Assembly: GCA_964539825.1 (NCBI GenBank)
Contig: CAZIKF010000027.1
Location: forward strand, 5,211-69,210
DNA: 64,000 nucleotides
Reading direction: 5' to 3'
Source: CAZIKF01 sp964539825
GTDB lineage: Bacteria; Muiribacteriota; UBA6191
The stretch's first letter is position 1. Every line of letters starts with the position of its first letter. Made by a program: the position numbers and the translations under genes. Below, one piece after another: positions 8,949-17,884 of this stretch. The notes beneath the pieces are model-generated. The model was given only the letters and a program-made list of their open reading frames with translations, made no database searches and was not told the origin of the DNA.

Positions 8949-9653
8949 GTGAGTGTACCCGAAAATCTCGTATCTCTTTGCAAGCTTGACCAGGAAATCT
9001 GGAATTTAAAGATGTCTTTGGAGAGAGCCAGGGCTAAGGTTGGCGAACTCAAAAAGGGTGAATTAGCCCTGCAGCAGCGCCTTGAAGAGCAAAATACAAA
9101 AAGAAAGGACCTGGAGTTAAAGGTTCGAGAAGTGGAAGCACAATCGGCACAGAACCAGGTGGAACAGGAGCGCATTGATAAGCAGGCGCTGCAAGCGACG
9201 TCAGTAAAGATGCTTGAAGCCTCAAAGTCCAAAATTTCCGAATTAGATAGTCAGAGAGACGGGCTGGATGAAACGTGGATGGAACTGAGTGAAAATCTGG
9301 AGATGATCGTTGAAACTCAGGCCAGAACCCAGGAGGAATTAGAGGCTTGCGTCAAGAGTACGGAGAATGAGATTGAACTCTTAAATGATGAAGCCTCAAA
9401 GGGACAGAAGGAATTACCCCTGCTCATCGAAGGTCGTCCTGAATTTCTCGACGGATTAACTTCAGAAATACTGGAAAAGTATGAAGCCCGCCGTCGAACC
9501 GATCCCTATGGTATTAAAATTCTTGAGCTAGAGAGTGAAAACTGTGCAAGCTGCGCCATGCAGCTCACCCTGCGAATATATGAGCTAATTCGCTATAACA
9601 GCGAGATTCACACCTGCCCCCACTGTGGCGTGATTGTGTATTGGGGCGAATGA
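8949..9653 (+). CDS. Coiled-coil protein with C-terminal C4-type zinc ribbon (COG1579/CT398-like)
   Basis: The 234 residues form a long coiled coil (about 15-180, heptads rich in Glu, Lys, Leu and Gln) ending in a C4 zinc ribbon with Cys pairs at 199/202 and 223/226. This is the layout of the COG1579 family, represented by Chlamydia CT398/CdsZ, which is a scaffold for sigma54 and secretion proteins. That role is only possible here, although a sigma54-type promoter does occur in this window at 27.77 kb. The start is GTG at 8949. It is divergent from the pilin operon, with 147 bases between them. Confidence 0.82.
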   Translation: MSVPENLVSLCKLDQEIWNLKMSLERARAKVGELKKGELALQQRLEEQNTKRKDLELKVREVEAQSAQNQVEQERIDKQALQATSVKMLEASKSKISELDSQRDGLDETWMELSENLEMIVETQARTQEELEACVKSTENEIELLNDEASKGQKELPLLIEGRPEFLDGLTSEILEKYEARRRTDPYGIKILELESENCASCAMQLTLRIYELIRYNSEIHTCPHCGVIVYWGE

Positions 9654-9654
9654 A

Positions 9655-10389
9655 ATGAGCTCTTTTAGGCTCCCATTACAGTGCCTTCTTTTCCTATTGG
9701 GCAGTACATGTTTTCTACAGGCTTCCTCAATTCGTGATGAGGCAAATCTATTAAGGGAGCAGACTCGGGCAAGTATTGAAAAAATGGCAGAGGAACTCTT
9801 TGTAAAGACCGGAACCAAGTTTCTGCTTGCTACAGAATCAAGAGATGAGATCACGGATTTTGATGTTGATGCTCGGGAGGCTTTTGCTCAGTTCATTCAA
9901 GACGTACCGGAGTACAGGGGAATAATGCTCTATATACAGGTTGAGCAGGGTACAGATCGCGGAAAAATAAGATTTTCTTCCGGTTATGGATTGCGCGGTA
10001 TTTTTGAATTTGAAAATGTACGAAGGATTCTGAAAGATGAAATTCTTCGGTTCAGGGAAGATCTTTCCAACCAGCAGCCATTAGTTGATGGAATCCGCTC
10101 TTATTTTCGAGTTCTCGCTGAATTACCCGAGGATGTAATTTCGCCAGACGAAGAAAGTGGATTCTTACGTTTCATGACCAGGGACAAGATTTTGTGGCTG
10201 TTTGGAGTCTTGTTTGTGTCATTTTGTATCGTATCAGTGATTTTTTTGTATTCAAGAACACGCTGTCCTCGATGCAGTTCAAGGGTCCATATCAACATCA
10301 GACCCTTGTATAAAAGAGATTCTCAATACAAAAGGATCAAAATTATCAAGTGTTTTGATTGTAATTATTTTCGAAAGTATTTATTTTAG
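9655..10389 (+). CDS. TPM-domain (Psb32-like) membrane protein with C-terminal zinc-ribbon
   Basis: About 244 residues. A signal peptide (LPLQCLLFLLGSTCFLQAS) is followed by a TPM fold of the kind found in Psb32 and other membrane-facing proteins, with the characteristic GYGLRGIF at about residues 114-121. A single TM helix at about 178-198 and a short C-terminal tail with paired cysteines (CPRC and, further on, CFDC) complete it. The ATG at 9655 is preferred over an opening at 9634 because it follows the upstream stop by one base and gives the signal peptide a normal N-terminus. Some family members help membrane protein turnover or oxidase assembly, but nothing specific is shown here. Confidence 0.72.
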   Translation: MSSFRLPLQCLLFLLGSTCFLQASSIRDEANLLREQTRASIEKMAEELFVKTGTKFLLATESRDEITDFDVDAREAFAQFIQDVPEYRGIMLYIQVEQGTDRGKIRFSSGYGLRGIFEFENVRRILKDEILRFREDLSNQQPLVDGIRSYFRVLAELPEDVISPDEESGFLRFMTRDKILWLFGVLFVSFCIVSVIFLYSRTRCPRCSSRVHINIRPLYKRDSQYKRIKIIKCFDCNYFRKYLF

Positions 10390-10445
10390 GACGTTGTTGC
10401 TCCACCACCCCATCCGAATGAGTGGCCCCAAGTGCAGGAGGCTTA

Positions 10446-12983
10446 ATGGCTGATTCGAAGCGAAAGACCGATAAGTCGAAGTTAAAAGAAATAGAAGAAA
10501 ACGTGGATTCTGACGAATCTTCCGATCTACTACCTGAGGAGATTTCTTCAGTGCGTTCCCTGGAAGGGGGGGAGACTGAAGAAAAGGAACGGAAGAAGCG
10601 AGATGAAGTCTTTGAGATTCCCGTTCTTCCCTTGCGTGAAATCGTAGTTTTTCCTTATATGGTGATCCCTCTTTTTGTGGGGAGATCCCTCTCTCTAAAG
10701 GCCATTGAAAAGGCTATGGAGGGGAATCGTGAAATTCTTTTAGTTTCTCAAAAGCAAGCCAAAACTGACAATCCAGAGGTCACTGATCTGCATGACGTAG
10801 GCACCATTGCTGAGATCATGCAGCTGCTGAAACTTCCAGATGGGATTGTGAAAATTTTAGTAGAAGGAACCTCAAGAGCAAGCATTGAATCTTTTGTAGA
10901 AACTTCTGAATACTACTGCGCAAAAATTAGAGAATATGAGGATCTGGAGGAAAAGAATCTCAGGACTCAGGCTCTGATGCGTAATGTTATTGCCCAGTTT
11001 GAGCAGTACATCAAGCTCAATAAAAACGTCCCGATCGAGATCATCAATGTTACGAACTCAGTAGAGTCACCAGGCAGGCTGGCTGACATCATCGTTGCTC
11101 ACCTCAAGTTGAAAGTTGAGACCAAGCAAAAAGTTCTGGCCGCCTTTTCAGCTGAAGAGCGGTTATCCATGATCTGTGACATCCTCAACCGTGAGATCGA
11201 GATCCTAAACATAGAAAAGAAGATTAGAGGAAGGGTTCGCAAACAAATGGAGCAGGTCCAAAAGGAGTACTACCTGCGTGAACAGATAAAGGCGATTCAA
11301 AAAGAACTTGGAGAGAACGACGAAGTCGCCGCTGAGGTAAAGGAGTTTCGCGAGCAGATTGAAAAAGCCAAGATGCCAAAGGAAGTGAAGGATAAGGCAC
11401 TTAAGGAATTGGATAAGTTCTCAAAAATGTCCTATTCATCCGCTGAAAGCGGAGTGATACGCAATTACCTCGAGGTTCTTGTAGAGCTGCCGTGGAGTAA
11501 AAAGTCTAAGGATAAGCTTGATGCGAAGCGTGCACAGGAAATTCTGGATAAAGACCATTACGGCCTGATAAAAGTGAAAGAACGGATCACGGAGTTTGTT
11601 GCCGTGGCTCAGCTTAAAAAATCTCTCAAAGGGCCCATACTATGCATGGTTGGACCGCCAGGTGTCGGAAAAACATCGCTGGCGAAATCTGTAGCGGAAG
11701 CGCTGGGGCGAAAATTTGTGCGCGTCTCATTAGGTGGAATGCGCGATGAGGCTGAAATCAGGGGACATCGTCGAACTTATGTTGGAGCGATGCCAGGTCG
11801 AATTATACAAATGCTCAAGCAGGCCGGTACTAAGAATCCAGTGATCCTCCTCGATGAAATTGATAAGACCGGTGCGGATTTCAAGGGAGACCCGGCTTCC
11901 GCTCTTTTAGAGGTGCTTGATCCCGAGCAAAATGTAAAATTTCGCGATCATTATATCGGTGTGCCTTTTGATCTTTCCCAGGTTTTGTTTTTAACTACCG
12001 CAAATCAGGTTCGCGGGATTCCAGGTCCCCTCCTGGATCGTATGGAACTGATTACACTGGCAGGTTATACCGAGGAGGAAAAACTGGAAATCGGTATGAG
12101 ATATCTTGTACCCAAACAGTTGGAAGAAAATGGGATCAAGGAGGACCAGATAGAATTTGAACGACAAGCTCTCGCAGAAGTAATTCGATGCTATACCAGG
12201 GAAGCTGGTGTTCGTGAGCTGGAACGGAAAATTGGGTCAATTTGCCGGAAGATAGCAAGAGATATCGTGACCAGTAAACAGTTTAAATCCAGGAAAGTCA
12301 GTAAAGCCCAAATACCGCGCTATCTTGGCGCCAGGAAATACCTTCCTGATATGGCGGAAGAAGAGGATCAAGTAGGAGTCGTAACCGGGTTGGCCGTTAC
12401 CTCATTGGGCGGTTGCACCCTTCCTATTGAAGTCGAAGTTTTGCAAGGCAGCGGGAAGATTCAAATCACAGGAAACCTTGGTGATGTAATGAAGGAATCT
12501 TGTCATGCTGCCGTGACTTACGTGAGGAAGCATAGAGACGAATTTGGTATTTCAAAGGACTTTCATAAGAAAGTTGATATTCATATCCATGCTCCAGAGG
12601 CAGCTACCCCTAAAGACGGTCCTTCAGCGGGTATCACGATAGCCACTGCGGTGGTATCAGCACTGGCCGATATTCGCGTCAAAAAAGATGTGGCTATGAC
12701 TGGTGAAATCTCACTCAAGGGCAAAGTTCTCCCCATTGGCGGTGTGAAGGAGAAATCACTGGCCGCTTACAGGGTCGGGATTAGAGATATTATACTTTGT
12801 CGTGATAACGAAAAGGATTTAGAGGATATCCCCAAGGAAATCCTGAAAAAAATCAAGTTTCATATTGTCGATGAAATTTCAGAAGTGCTGGAAGTTGCTT
12901 TTGTGCCAGGCGACCTCAAGAAAGCCCGTAGTAAAGGTGCTAAGCTCCGATCCAAACCTCGTAAGGTAAAGGCGGAATCCTAG
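10446..12983 (+). CDS. lon: ATP-dependent protease Lon
   Basis: Lon (845 residues) degrades misfolded and regulatory proteins in the cytoplasm. The N-terminal LAN domain (FEIPVLPLREIVVFP) follows a charged extension of about 50 residues. The AAA+ module has Walker A GPPGVGKTS from residue 403 and Walker B LLDEIDK, and the protease domain has PKDGPSAG with catalytic Ser at about 727 and the downstream Lys in GKVLPIGGVKEK. The start is set at 10446 because GGAGG at 10437-10441 precedes it; an earlier in-frame GTG at 10422 lacks this. The length is normal. It begins a run of housekeeping genes but has its own 56-base upstream gap. Confidence 0.97.
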   Translation: MADSKRKTDKSKLKEIEENVDSDESSDLLPEEISSVRSLEGGETEEKERKKRDEVFEIPVLPLREIVVFPYMVIPLFVGRSLSLKAIEKAMEGNREILLVSQKQAKTDNPEVTDLHDVGTIAEIMQLLKLPDGIVKILVEGTSRASIESFVETSEYYCAKIREYEDLEEKNLRTQALMRNVIAQFEQYIKLNKNVPIEIINVTNSVESPGRLADIIVAHLKLKVETKQKVLAAFSAEERLSMICDILNREIEILNIEKKIRGRVRKQMEQVQKEYYLREQIKAIQKELGENDEVAAEVKEFREQIEKAKMPKEVKDKALKELDKFSKMSYSSAESGVIRNYLEVLVELPWSKKSKDKLDAKRAQEILDKDHYGLIKVKERITEFVAVAQLKKSLKGPILCMVGPPGVGKTSLAKSVAEALGRKFVRVSLGGMRDEAEIRGHRRTYVGAMPGRIIQMLKQAGTKNPVILLDEIDKTGADFKGDPASALLEVLDPEQNVKFRDHYIGVPFDLSQVLFLTTANQVRGIPGPLLDRMELITLAGYTEEEKLEIGMRYLVPKQLEENGIKEDQIEFERQALAEVIRCYTREAGVRELERKIGSICRKIARDIVTSKQFKSRKVSKAQIPRYLGARKYLPDMAEEEDQVGVVTGLAVTSLGGCTLPIEVEVLQGSGKIQITGNLGDVMKESCHAAVTYVRKHRDEFGISKDFHKKVDIHIHAPEAATPKDGPSAGITIATAVVSALADIRVKKDVAMTGEISLKGKVLPIGGVKEKSLAAYRVGIRDIILCRDNEKDLEDIPKEILKKIKFHIVDEISEVLEVAFVPGDLKKARSKGAKLRSKPRKVKAES

Positions 12984-12985
12984 AG

Positions 12986-13858
12986 ATGCCTTGTTCGATG
13001 ACCGGCTTTGCCCGAACGAGCATCGACTTTCGCGGACTTGTTCTCACCATGGAGATTCAGGCGGTGAATCACCGCTACAGGGATTTTCAAGTTCAACTGC
13101 CGCTCCCTTCCATGGAACTTGAGCGAGTTTTCCGTTCCTGGCTTGAACAGGTGATCGCCAGAGGGAAAGTGACTCTTTTTGTTCGAGGAGAGTTGTCCTT
13201 TCAGGTTGGGGCGATCCGCCTCGATGAAATCCAGATTAGCAAGTACCTGGAGTCGGCTTGTTCTCTTAAGGAAAAATATTCACTTTCGGAACCACCTGGA
13301 CTGCAGGAACTCTACAGCCTGCCTGGAAATGTTTCCGTGCAGGAGGATCGAGAATGGGTTGAAGAGTTTAAGCAAGCGGCAAAAATTCCTTTTGAGACTC
13401 TGATGGAAAGTTTCGAAGAGAGTCGAAAAAAAGAAGGGCTGGTACTGGTTGAATCACTGCTGGTGAATTGCGCGCAAATACGCTCATGTATGGACGAGAT
13501 TTATCAGCTCAGGGATGGGATTCAGGACGAAAGCCTAAAAAAGCTTAGAAATAAGCTATCTCAATTAGACTGTCAGGAACTTGACGAAAACCGCCTTCAT
13601 ACGGAAGCGGCACTGATAGTGGAGAAAATGGACGTTGAAGAGGAATTAGTACGTCTTGGCGCTCATCTTGACAGTGTCGAAACTCTGATGAAGAGTGATG
13701 GTGAATGTGGGAAGAAATTGAACTTTCTCTGCCAGGAAATTCACCGCGAAATCAATACAATTGGATCCAAATCAAGCAGCCTGAAAATTGTTCAATTGGT
13801 CATTGAGGCAAAGTCGAATTTGGAGAAGGTACGGGAACAGATTCAGAACCTGGAATAG
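12986..13858 (+). CDS. yicC: YicC family endoribonuclease-like protein
   Basis: The protein has the YicC hallmark start (SMTGFAR at residues 4-10), the VNHRYRDF motif and the conserved C-terminal region ELNFLCQEIHREINTIGSKS. The length of 290 residues is standard. YicC of E. coli is an RNase that acts on the small RNA RyhB; the role in other phyla is little known. It starts two bases after the lon stop, so the two are probably co-transcribed, and it precedes remA-gmk, an arrangement common in many bacteria. Confidence 0.93.
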   Translation: MPCSMTGFARTSIDFRGLVLTMEIQAVNHRYRDFQVQLPLPSMELERVFRSWLEQVIARGKVTLFVRGELSFQVGAIRLDEIQISKYLESACSLKEKYSLSEPPGLQELYSLPGNVSVQEDREWVEEFKQAAKIPFETLMESFEESRKKEGLVLVESLLVNCAQIRSCMDEIYQLRDGIQDESLKKLRNKLSQLDCQELDENRLHTEAALIVEKMDVEEELVRLGAHLDSVETLMKSDGECGKKLNFLCQEIHREINTIGSKSSSLKIVQLVIEAKSNLEKVREQIQNLE

Positions 13859-13871
13859 AAAGGTAAATACT

Positions 13872-14177
13872 ATGAGATTGAGATTACTGAGTATCGGGTT
13901 TGGCAATTTTGTCATCGCCAATCGCATCATAAGTGTCATATCACCCGGCTCCGCTCCTGTGAAACGAATCAAGGAAATCGCCAAGGATAAAGGTAAGTTG
14001 GTGGACGCTACTTATGGCCGAAAGACGAGAGCCATCCTTGTGATGGATTCAGAACATGTAGTTTTATCCGCCATCAATCCTGAGACGATCTCCTCGCGGC
14101 TATCTAGTAAAGAAGAAATGGTTCGTGAGGAAGTAGAAGCTCTTGAGCTTGAGGAAGAGGTAGGTGACGAAGACTAG
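13872..14177 (+). CDS. remA: RemA/DUF370 family DNA-binding regulator
   Basis: This product of 101 residues matches the DUF370/RemA family: LSIGFGNFVIANRIISVISPGSAPVKR near the start and LVDATYGRKTRAIL in the middle. RemA of Bacillus binds DNA and controls matrix genes; homologues next to gmk occur in Firmicutes, spirochaetes and some deltaproteobacteria-like groups. The start at 13872 follows GAAAGGT at about 13858-13864. A longer frame open to 13788 overlaps yicC and is not needed. The C-terminal tail is unusually acidic. It overlaps gmk by 14 bases. Confidence 0.9.
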   Translation: MRLRLLSIGFGNFVIANRIISVISPGSAPVKRIKEIAKDKGKLVDATYGRKTRAILVMDSEHVVLSAINPETISSRLSSKEEMVREEVEALELEEEVGDED

Positions 14178-14805
14178 AAACGGAACTCTTTTTGTCGTAT
14201 CCGGCCCCTCTGGGTGCGGCAAGTCCACTCTTTGCTCTATATTGACCCGAGATCCTGAATTGAATCTGGGATTGGTTGTGTCACATACTTCGCGCCCAAT
14301 TCGTAAGACGGAAGAAAATGGTCGGGAGTACTACTTTCTGAGTGCCCAGGAATTTGAAAAGAAAAAAAACGAGGGATTCTTCCTCGAGTCAGCGCAAGTT
14401 CATGGAAATTTCTACGGGACACCTCGAGACCAGGTTGAAAATTTTCTCAAGGCTGGCCTGACGGTTCTTTTGGAAATAGATGTCCAGGGGGGATTACAGG
14501 TTCGTCAAAATTTTCCCGAAGCTGTTCTTGTATTCGTCTCTCCACCTACGTTTGAGACTTTGAAAGAAAGACTTCATGGTCGCGGAACCGATGCTGCGGA
14601 TGTTATTGAAAAGCGTATTCATAATGCGATTGAAGAACTACAGCAGATACCCAAATACGATTATCTTGTCCTCAATGATCAATTGGATGCCGCAGTAGAA
14701 GATTTAAAGATAATTTTCCTCTCTGAAAGTTTTAAAGTATCCAGGTTGAAATTAGACGAAGCCTTTGCTACAATGCGCCTCCCCGGTTATTGTGAAAGGA
14801 CTTAA
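14164..14805 (+). CDS. gmk: Guanylate kinase
   Basis: Guanylate kinase phosphorylates GMP to GDP with ATP. The P-loop GPSGCGKST is at residues 14-22, followed by the GMP-binding part (SHTSRPIRKTEENGREYYF) and LLEIDVQGG. The length of 213 residues is normal. The start is GTG at 14164, inside the remA 3' end. The order yicC-remA-gmk-omega is a well-known conserved neighbourhood. Confidence 0.97.
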   Translation: MTKTRNGTLFVVSGPSGCGKSTLCSILTRDPELNLGLVVSHTSRPIRKTEENGREYYFLSAQEFEKKKNEGFFLESAQVHGNFYGTPRDQVENFLKAGLTVLLEIDVQGGLQVRQNFPEAVLVFVSPPTFETLKERLHGRGTDAADVIEKRIHNAIEELQQIPKYDYLVLNDQLDAAVEDLKIIFLSESFKVSRLKLDEAFATMRLPGYCERT

Positions 14806-14807
14806 GA

Positions 14808-15122
14808 GTGATCGAATTTAATATCGATAAAGTCCAGAGAGAGCTAGATGGAAAATTTAATCTGGCCCATCTGATTTTCAATCGTGTCAAAAGACTTCGC
14901 GCAGGAGTAGAGCCAAAAGTGGATCGCCATATGCGTGAGAAAGACATTGTTCTTGCTATTCGTGAGATTGATTCAGGAGACCTGACCTTTCGACTGGATG
15001 AGGAATCCACAAGAGAGCCGGAAGTGGAGTTGAGCGAATCAGTAATCGGTACTGATGGGAAGCCAGCGGTAGCTGTTGATCTGATCGCGTTGGCTAAAGA
15101 AGAAGCCAAATCCAAATCCTAA
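14808..15122 (+). CDS. rpoZ: Probable RNA polymerase omega subunit
   Basis: The protein has 104 residues with an omega-like core (FNLAHLIFNRVKRLRAG, then KDIVLAIREIDSGDL) placed directly after gmk, the usual position of rpoZ. Omega binds the beta' subunit and helps RNA polymerase assembly. Sequence similarity is weak by eye, so the call rests partly on gene order. The start is GTG at 14808, two bases after the gmk stop. Confidence 0.75.
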   Translation: MIEFNIDKVQRELDGKFNLAHLIFNRVKRLRAGVEPKVDRHMREKDIVLAIREIDSGDLTFRLDEESTREPEVELSESVIGTDGKPAVAVDLIALAKEEAKSKS

Positions 15123-15154
15123 TTCATTTTTTCCAAATTTAGTTCAGAAATTGT

Positions 15155-15174
15155 CGAACCTGATACGAGGTTCG
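15155..15174. other. Short perfect hairpin upstream of priA
   Basis: CGAACCT (15155-15161) pairs perfectly with AGGTTCG (15168-15174) around a six-base loop. It lies between the omega stop and the priA start. There is no run of T after it, so it may be an attenuator, a protein site or a weak terminator rather than a classical intrinsic terminator. Confidence 0.45.
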
Positions 15175-15209
15175 TACAGAAACTTTGCATATGGTAGACT
15201 TTTAGTCCT

Positions 15210-17399
15210 ATGCAAATTGCCGAGGTCTTAATTCCCAGGCCTGTTTTCCAATCCTATACCTACAAAATTCCTGGTTTCCTGGAGGCTCGGGCAATGTCAG
15301 GTATGCGTGTCCAGGTGCCGTTCGGCCCCCAGACAATCGTCGGCATCATACAATCCATGGATACTCTTCGAGAAGAGGCGCAAGAGTTAAGGGAAGTTGA
15401 AGGTTTGTTTGAAGGATTCCCTTTCCTCAACGATGAGCGCACATCTCTCATTGACTGGATGTCTTCTTATTACCTGGTTCCCAAGGGGGAGATGGCATCA
15501 ATATTCTACCCCCGCTATTCTCCGCCGCAGAAAAAAACATATCGGTTAACCCGGGGGATAGATCAGATTCTCAGCGAAATTTCCCCGCGACGGAAACGTC
15601 TGCGGGAAGGATTGGCTATGTTCGCCGAGTCGATTCCTGAGAGATCTTTCTCTCGGGATCGATTCCAAAAAAGATCTGGTTTAAGTGCCTCTCTTTTTAG
15701 AGATCTTCTGATGCAGGGATGGCTTACACAGGAGATCGCACTTCTGGAATGTCCTTCGCACCAGGAGAGAAAATCTGCTTGTGAGGAGAAGTTTCCCATC
15801 CTTAGTCCCCAGCAAGAGCAGGCTCTAAGGGGAATCCGTTCTAATTCCTCGAAGGTGTCCTATCTCCATGGAGTTACAGGTTCTGGGAAGACAGAGGTTT
15901 ATTTACGCCTGGTAAAACAAACCATACAGGAGGGAAAAGGGGTAATTTTCCTGGTTCCAGAAATATCCCTGACACCCCAAATGATTGATCTTTTTGAGGA
16001 AAGGTTTCCAGGCTCAGTGGCTGTCCACCATAGCCGGATGACAGAGAGAGAAAAATACCACAATTGGGTCCATGTGCTCAGTGGTGAGAAGCAAATCATG
16101 ATCGGAGCCCGGTCGGCCCTTTTTGCTCCTGTTCGTAATCTGGGGCTCATTGTGATTGATGAGGAAGGAGAGGGGACCTATAAACAGGATACCAATCCGG
16201 CATACGACGCACGCAGGGTCGCCCTGGAAATGACCCGAATCTTCGGAGTGGATTTGGTGATGGGATCAGCTACTCCAAGTATGTCAGCCTGGCAGAAGAT
16301 CGAGAGTAAAGAGTTTGAAGTATTCAGACTGCCACACCGTCATAACCAGCAAAGTCTTCCCAGGGTTGAATTGGTCGATTTGAAAACTGAATATAAACAC
16401 AGAAATTTCTCGATTTTTTCACGTGAACTCAAATCGAGGTTAAAAAGAGAACTGGAAAAGGGGAATCAGGCTATTCTATTTGTAAATCGCAGGGGTCATT
16501 CCAGTTGCGTAATGTGTCGTTGCTGCTCACACGTAATAGAGTGTAAGGACTGCCAGATTTCCTTGACTTACCATGACTCCCGGAGGCTGCATTGCCATTA
16601 TTGTTCCTTCTCTGTGCCTGTTCCCGAGCATTGTCCAAAATGCTCTTCTACTGCGATTAAGTACTTTGGAATCGGAACTCAGAAGGTTGAAGCGTTTTTT
16701 CGAAAGGAATTTCCTCAGATTAAGTATGCCCGCCTTGATACCGATCTCACTCGTAAAAAGGGGTATTTGGAAGAAGTCCTTGGAAAAATGAAACGGAAAG
16801 AAATTCAAGTTCTAATCGGGACACAGATGATTTCAAAAGGATTGGATTTTGAGGATGTGACTCTTATTGGTGTACTGAATCCCGACTCCTTAGTGCGGAT
16901 GGGTGATTATTCAGCCTCCGAAAGGGCTTTTCAACTTTTCGTTCAAATTGCCGGACGATCGGGAAGAAAGGATAAAAAAGGAGAGGTACTCTTACAAACC
17001 TATACTCCCAATCGAGAAATCTATCGAAGGGTATTAGATTATGACCTTCCGGGTTTTCTAAAAGAAGAACTGCAAATTCGAAAGACCCTCAATTTCCCTC
17101 CTTACGCCTGTTTAATCCATATCCAATCATCTAGTAAGGATCCGGGAAAAGCCCAGGATACCCTCGAAAAATTTTACCAGGAGATCAGGAGCGGCTTAAG
17201 CCGTGAAATGTATCTGGAACTTCATGAACCTCAGAAGTCTCCGATCGAAAAAATCGAGGGCAGGTTTCGATACCGCTGCATCTTGAAAGCCAAGGAAAGC
17301 CCTGAACTCTGGGAGAAGCTTCTCGAAATACGAAGGAACTTCCGCACTCCCCGAAATTCTCGTCTCAAAATCCTGGTCGACGCCGATAACCTTTTGTGA
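15210..17399 (+). CDS. priA: Primosomal replication restart helicase PriA
   Basis: PriA (729 residues) restarts stalled forks. The N-terminal DNA-binding domain includes VLIPRPVFQSYTYKIP. Walker A HGVTGSGKTE spans residues 220-229. The helicase C-domain carries the zinc-binding insert beginning C433-x2-C436 and C445-x2-C448, with two later Cys pairs. Late motifs include GTQMISKGLDF and IAGRSGR. The Walker B/DEEH box is DEEG at 317-320, so the usual His is absent; this is odd because that residue couples ATP hydrolysis to DNA in related helicases. All other parts look intact and the length is standard. Confidence 0.95.
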   Translation: MQIAEVLIPRPVFQSYTYKIPGFLEARAMSGMRVQVPFGPQTIVGIIQSMDTLREEAQELREVEGLFEGFPFLNDERTSLIDWMSSYYLVPKGEMASIFYPRYSPPQKKTYRLTRGIDQILSEISPRRKRLREGLAMFAESIPERSFSRDRFQKRSGLSASLFRDLLMQGWLTQEIALLECPSHQERKSACEEKFPILSPQQEQALRGIRSNSSKVSYLHGVTGSGKTEVYLRLVKQTIQEGKGVIFLVPEISLTPQMIDLFEERFPGSVAVHHSRMTEREKYHNWVHVLSGEKQIMIGARSALFAPVRNLGLIVIDEEGEGTYKQDTNPAYDARRVALEMTRIFGVDLVMGSATPSMSAWQKIESKEFEVFRLPHRHNQQSLPRVELVDLKTEYKHRNFSIFSRELKSRLKRELEKGNQAILFVNRRGHSSCVMCRCCSHVIECKDCQISLTYHDSRRLHCHYCSFSVPVPEHCPKCSSTAIKYFGIGTQKVEAFFRKEFPQIKYARLDTDLTRKKGYLEEVLGKMKRKEIQVLIGTQMISKGLDFEDVTLIGVLNPDSLVRMGDYSASERAFQLFVQIAGRSGRKDKKGEVLLQTYTPNREIYRRVLDYDLPGFLKEELQIRKTLNFPPYACLIHIQSSSKDPGKAQDTLEKFYQEIRSGLSREMYLELHEPQKSPIEKIEGRFRYRCILKAKESPELWEKLLEIRRNFRTPRNSRLKILVDADNLL

Positions 17400-17402
17400 A
17401 CC

Positions 17403-17730
17403 GAGGTCGGGGGTTTTTGGACTTACTGGGCGGCTGCAAAGCCCGATACTCTGCTCATCCTCCTTGGTATTAGCGATGCTAGGAGCCTGTCGGAGAATTG
17501 AGTTTGTGACGAGACCGAGCGAAAAAATCAGGATCAAGGCGGAGGCGGAAAATACCGCCGAAGGTGTGCTGGAGCACATTGAGAGCGGTTTTTTCGGTGA
17601 CAACGCCGAGCCTGTTTTTTGCAGCCGGTCGCAGTAGAAGGCAATTCTCCGACAGGTTCCTAGTACCTTCGTCGTCTTCACAGGTATCGAACTTTTCGCT
17701 CCCCCAGTAATCCCAAAAACCCCCGACCTC
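17403..17730. repeat. 328-bp near-complete palindrome (type D)
   Basis: The ends 17403-17420 and 17713-17730 are a perfect 18-bp inverted repeat (starting GAGGTCGGGGG). Inside, 17479-17500 and 17642-17663 pair at 21 of 22 positions, and the intervening parts also pair with mismatches (TTACTGGG opposite CCCAGTAA). The centre is GTGCT-GG-AGCAC at 17566-17577. It fills the gap just after the priA stop and before the convergent nirS end. No coding region is seen within it. It could be a MITE-like element or a strong bidirectional terminator. Confidence 0.85.
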
Positions 17731-17760
17731 GATTCACTTTCTTCTTCTCCTTTCTCTTAT

Positions 17761-17880
17761 TTACTCTGTTTTCGCTTTGCTTTTACTTCGTTTTTGTTTC
17801 TTACTTTGTTTTCGCTTTGCTTTTACTTCGTTTTTGTTTCTTACTCTGTTTTTGCTTTGCTCTTACTTCGTTCTTTTTGG
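17761..17880. repeat. Three tandem copies of a 40-bp T-rich unit
   Basis: Units begin at 17761, 17801 and 17841. The first two differ at one position; the third is more diverged toward its end. Each unit carries CTTTGCTTTTACTTCG and is itself built of two similar 20-bp halves. It lies between palindrome D and the 3' end of nirS. The T-rich strand would be transcribed as U-rich RNA from priA's side. Confidence 0.85.
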
Positions 17881-17884
17881 CTCT

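Noticed and set aside
17761..17880. 40-bp repeats as a CRISPR array
   Set aside because: Units are directly adjacent without unique spacers, and no cas gene is present.
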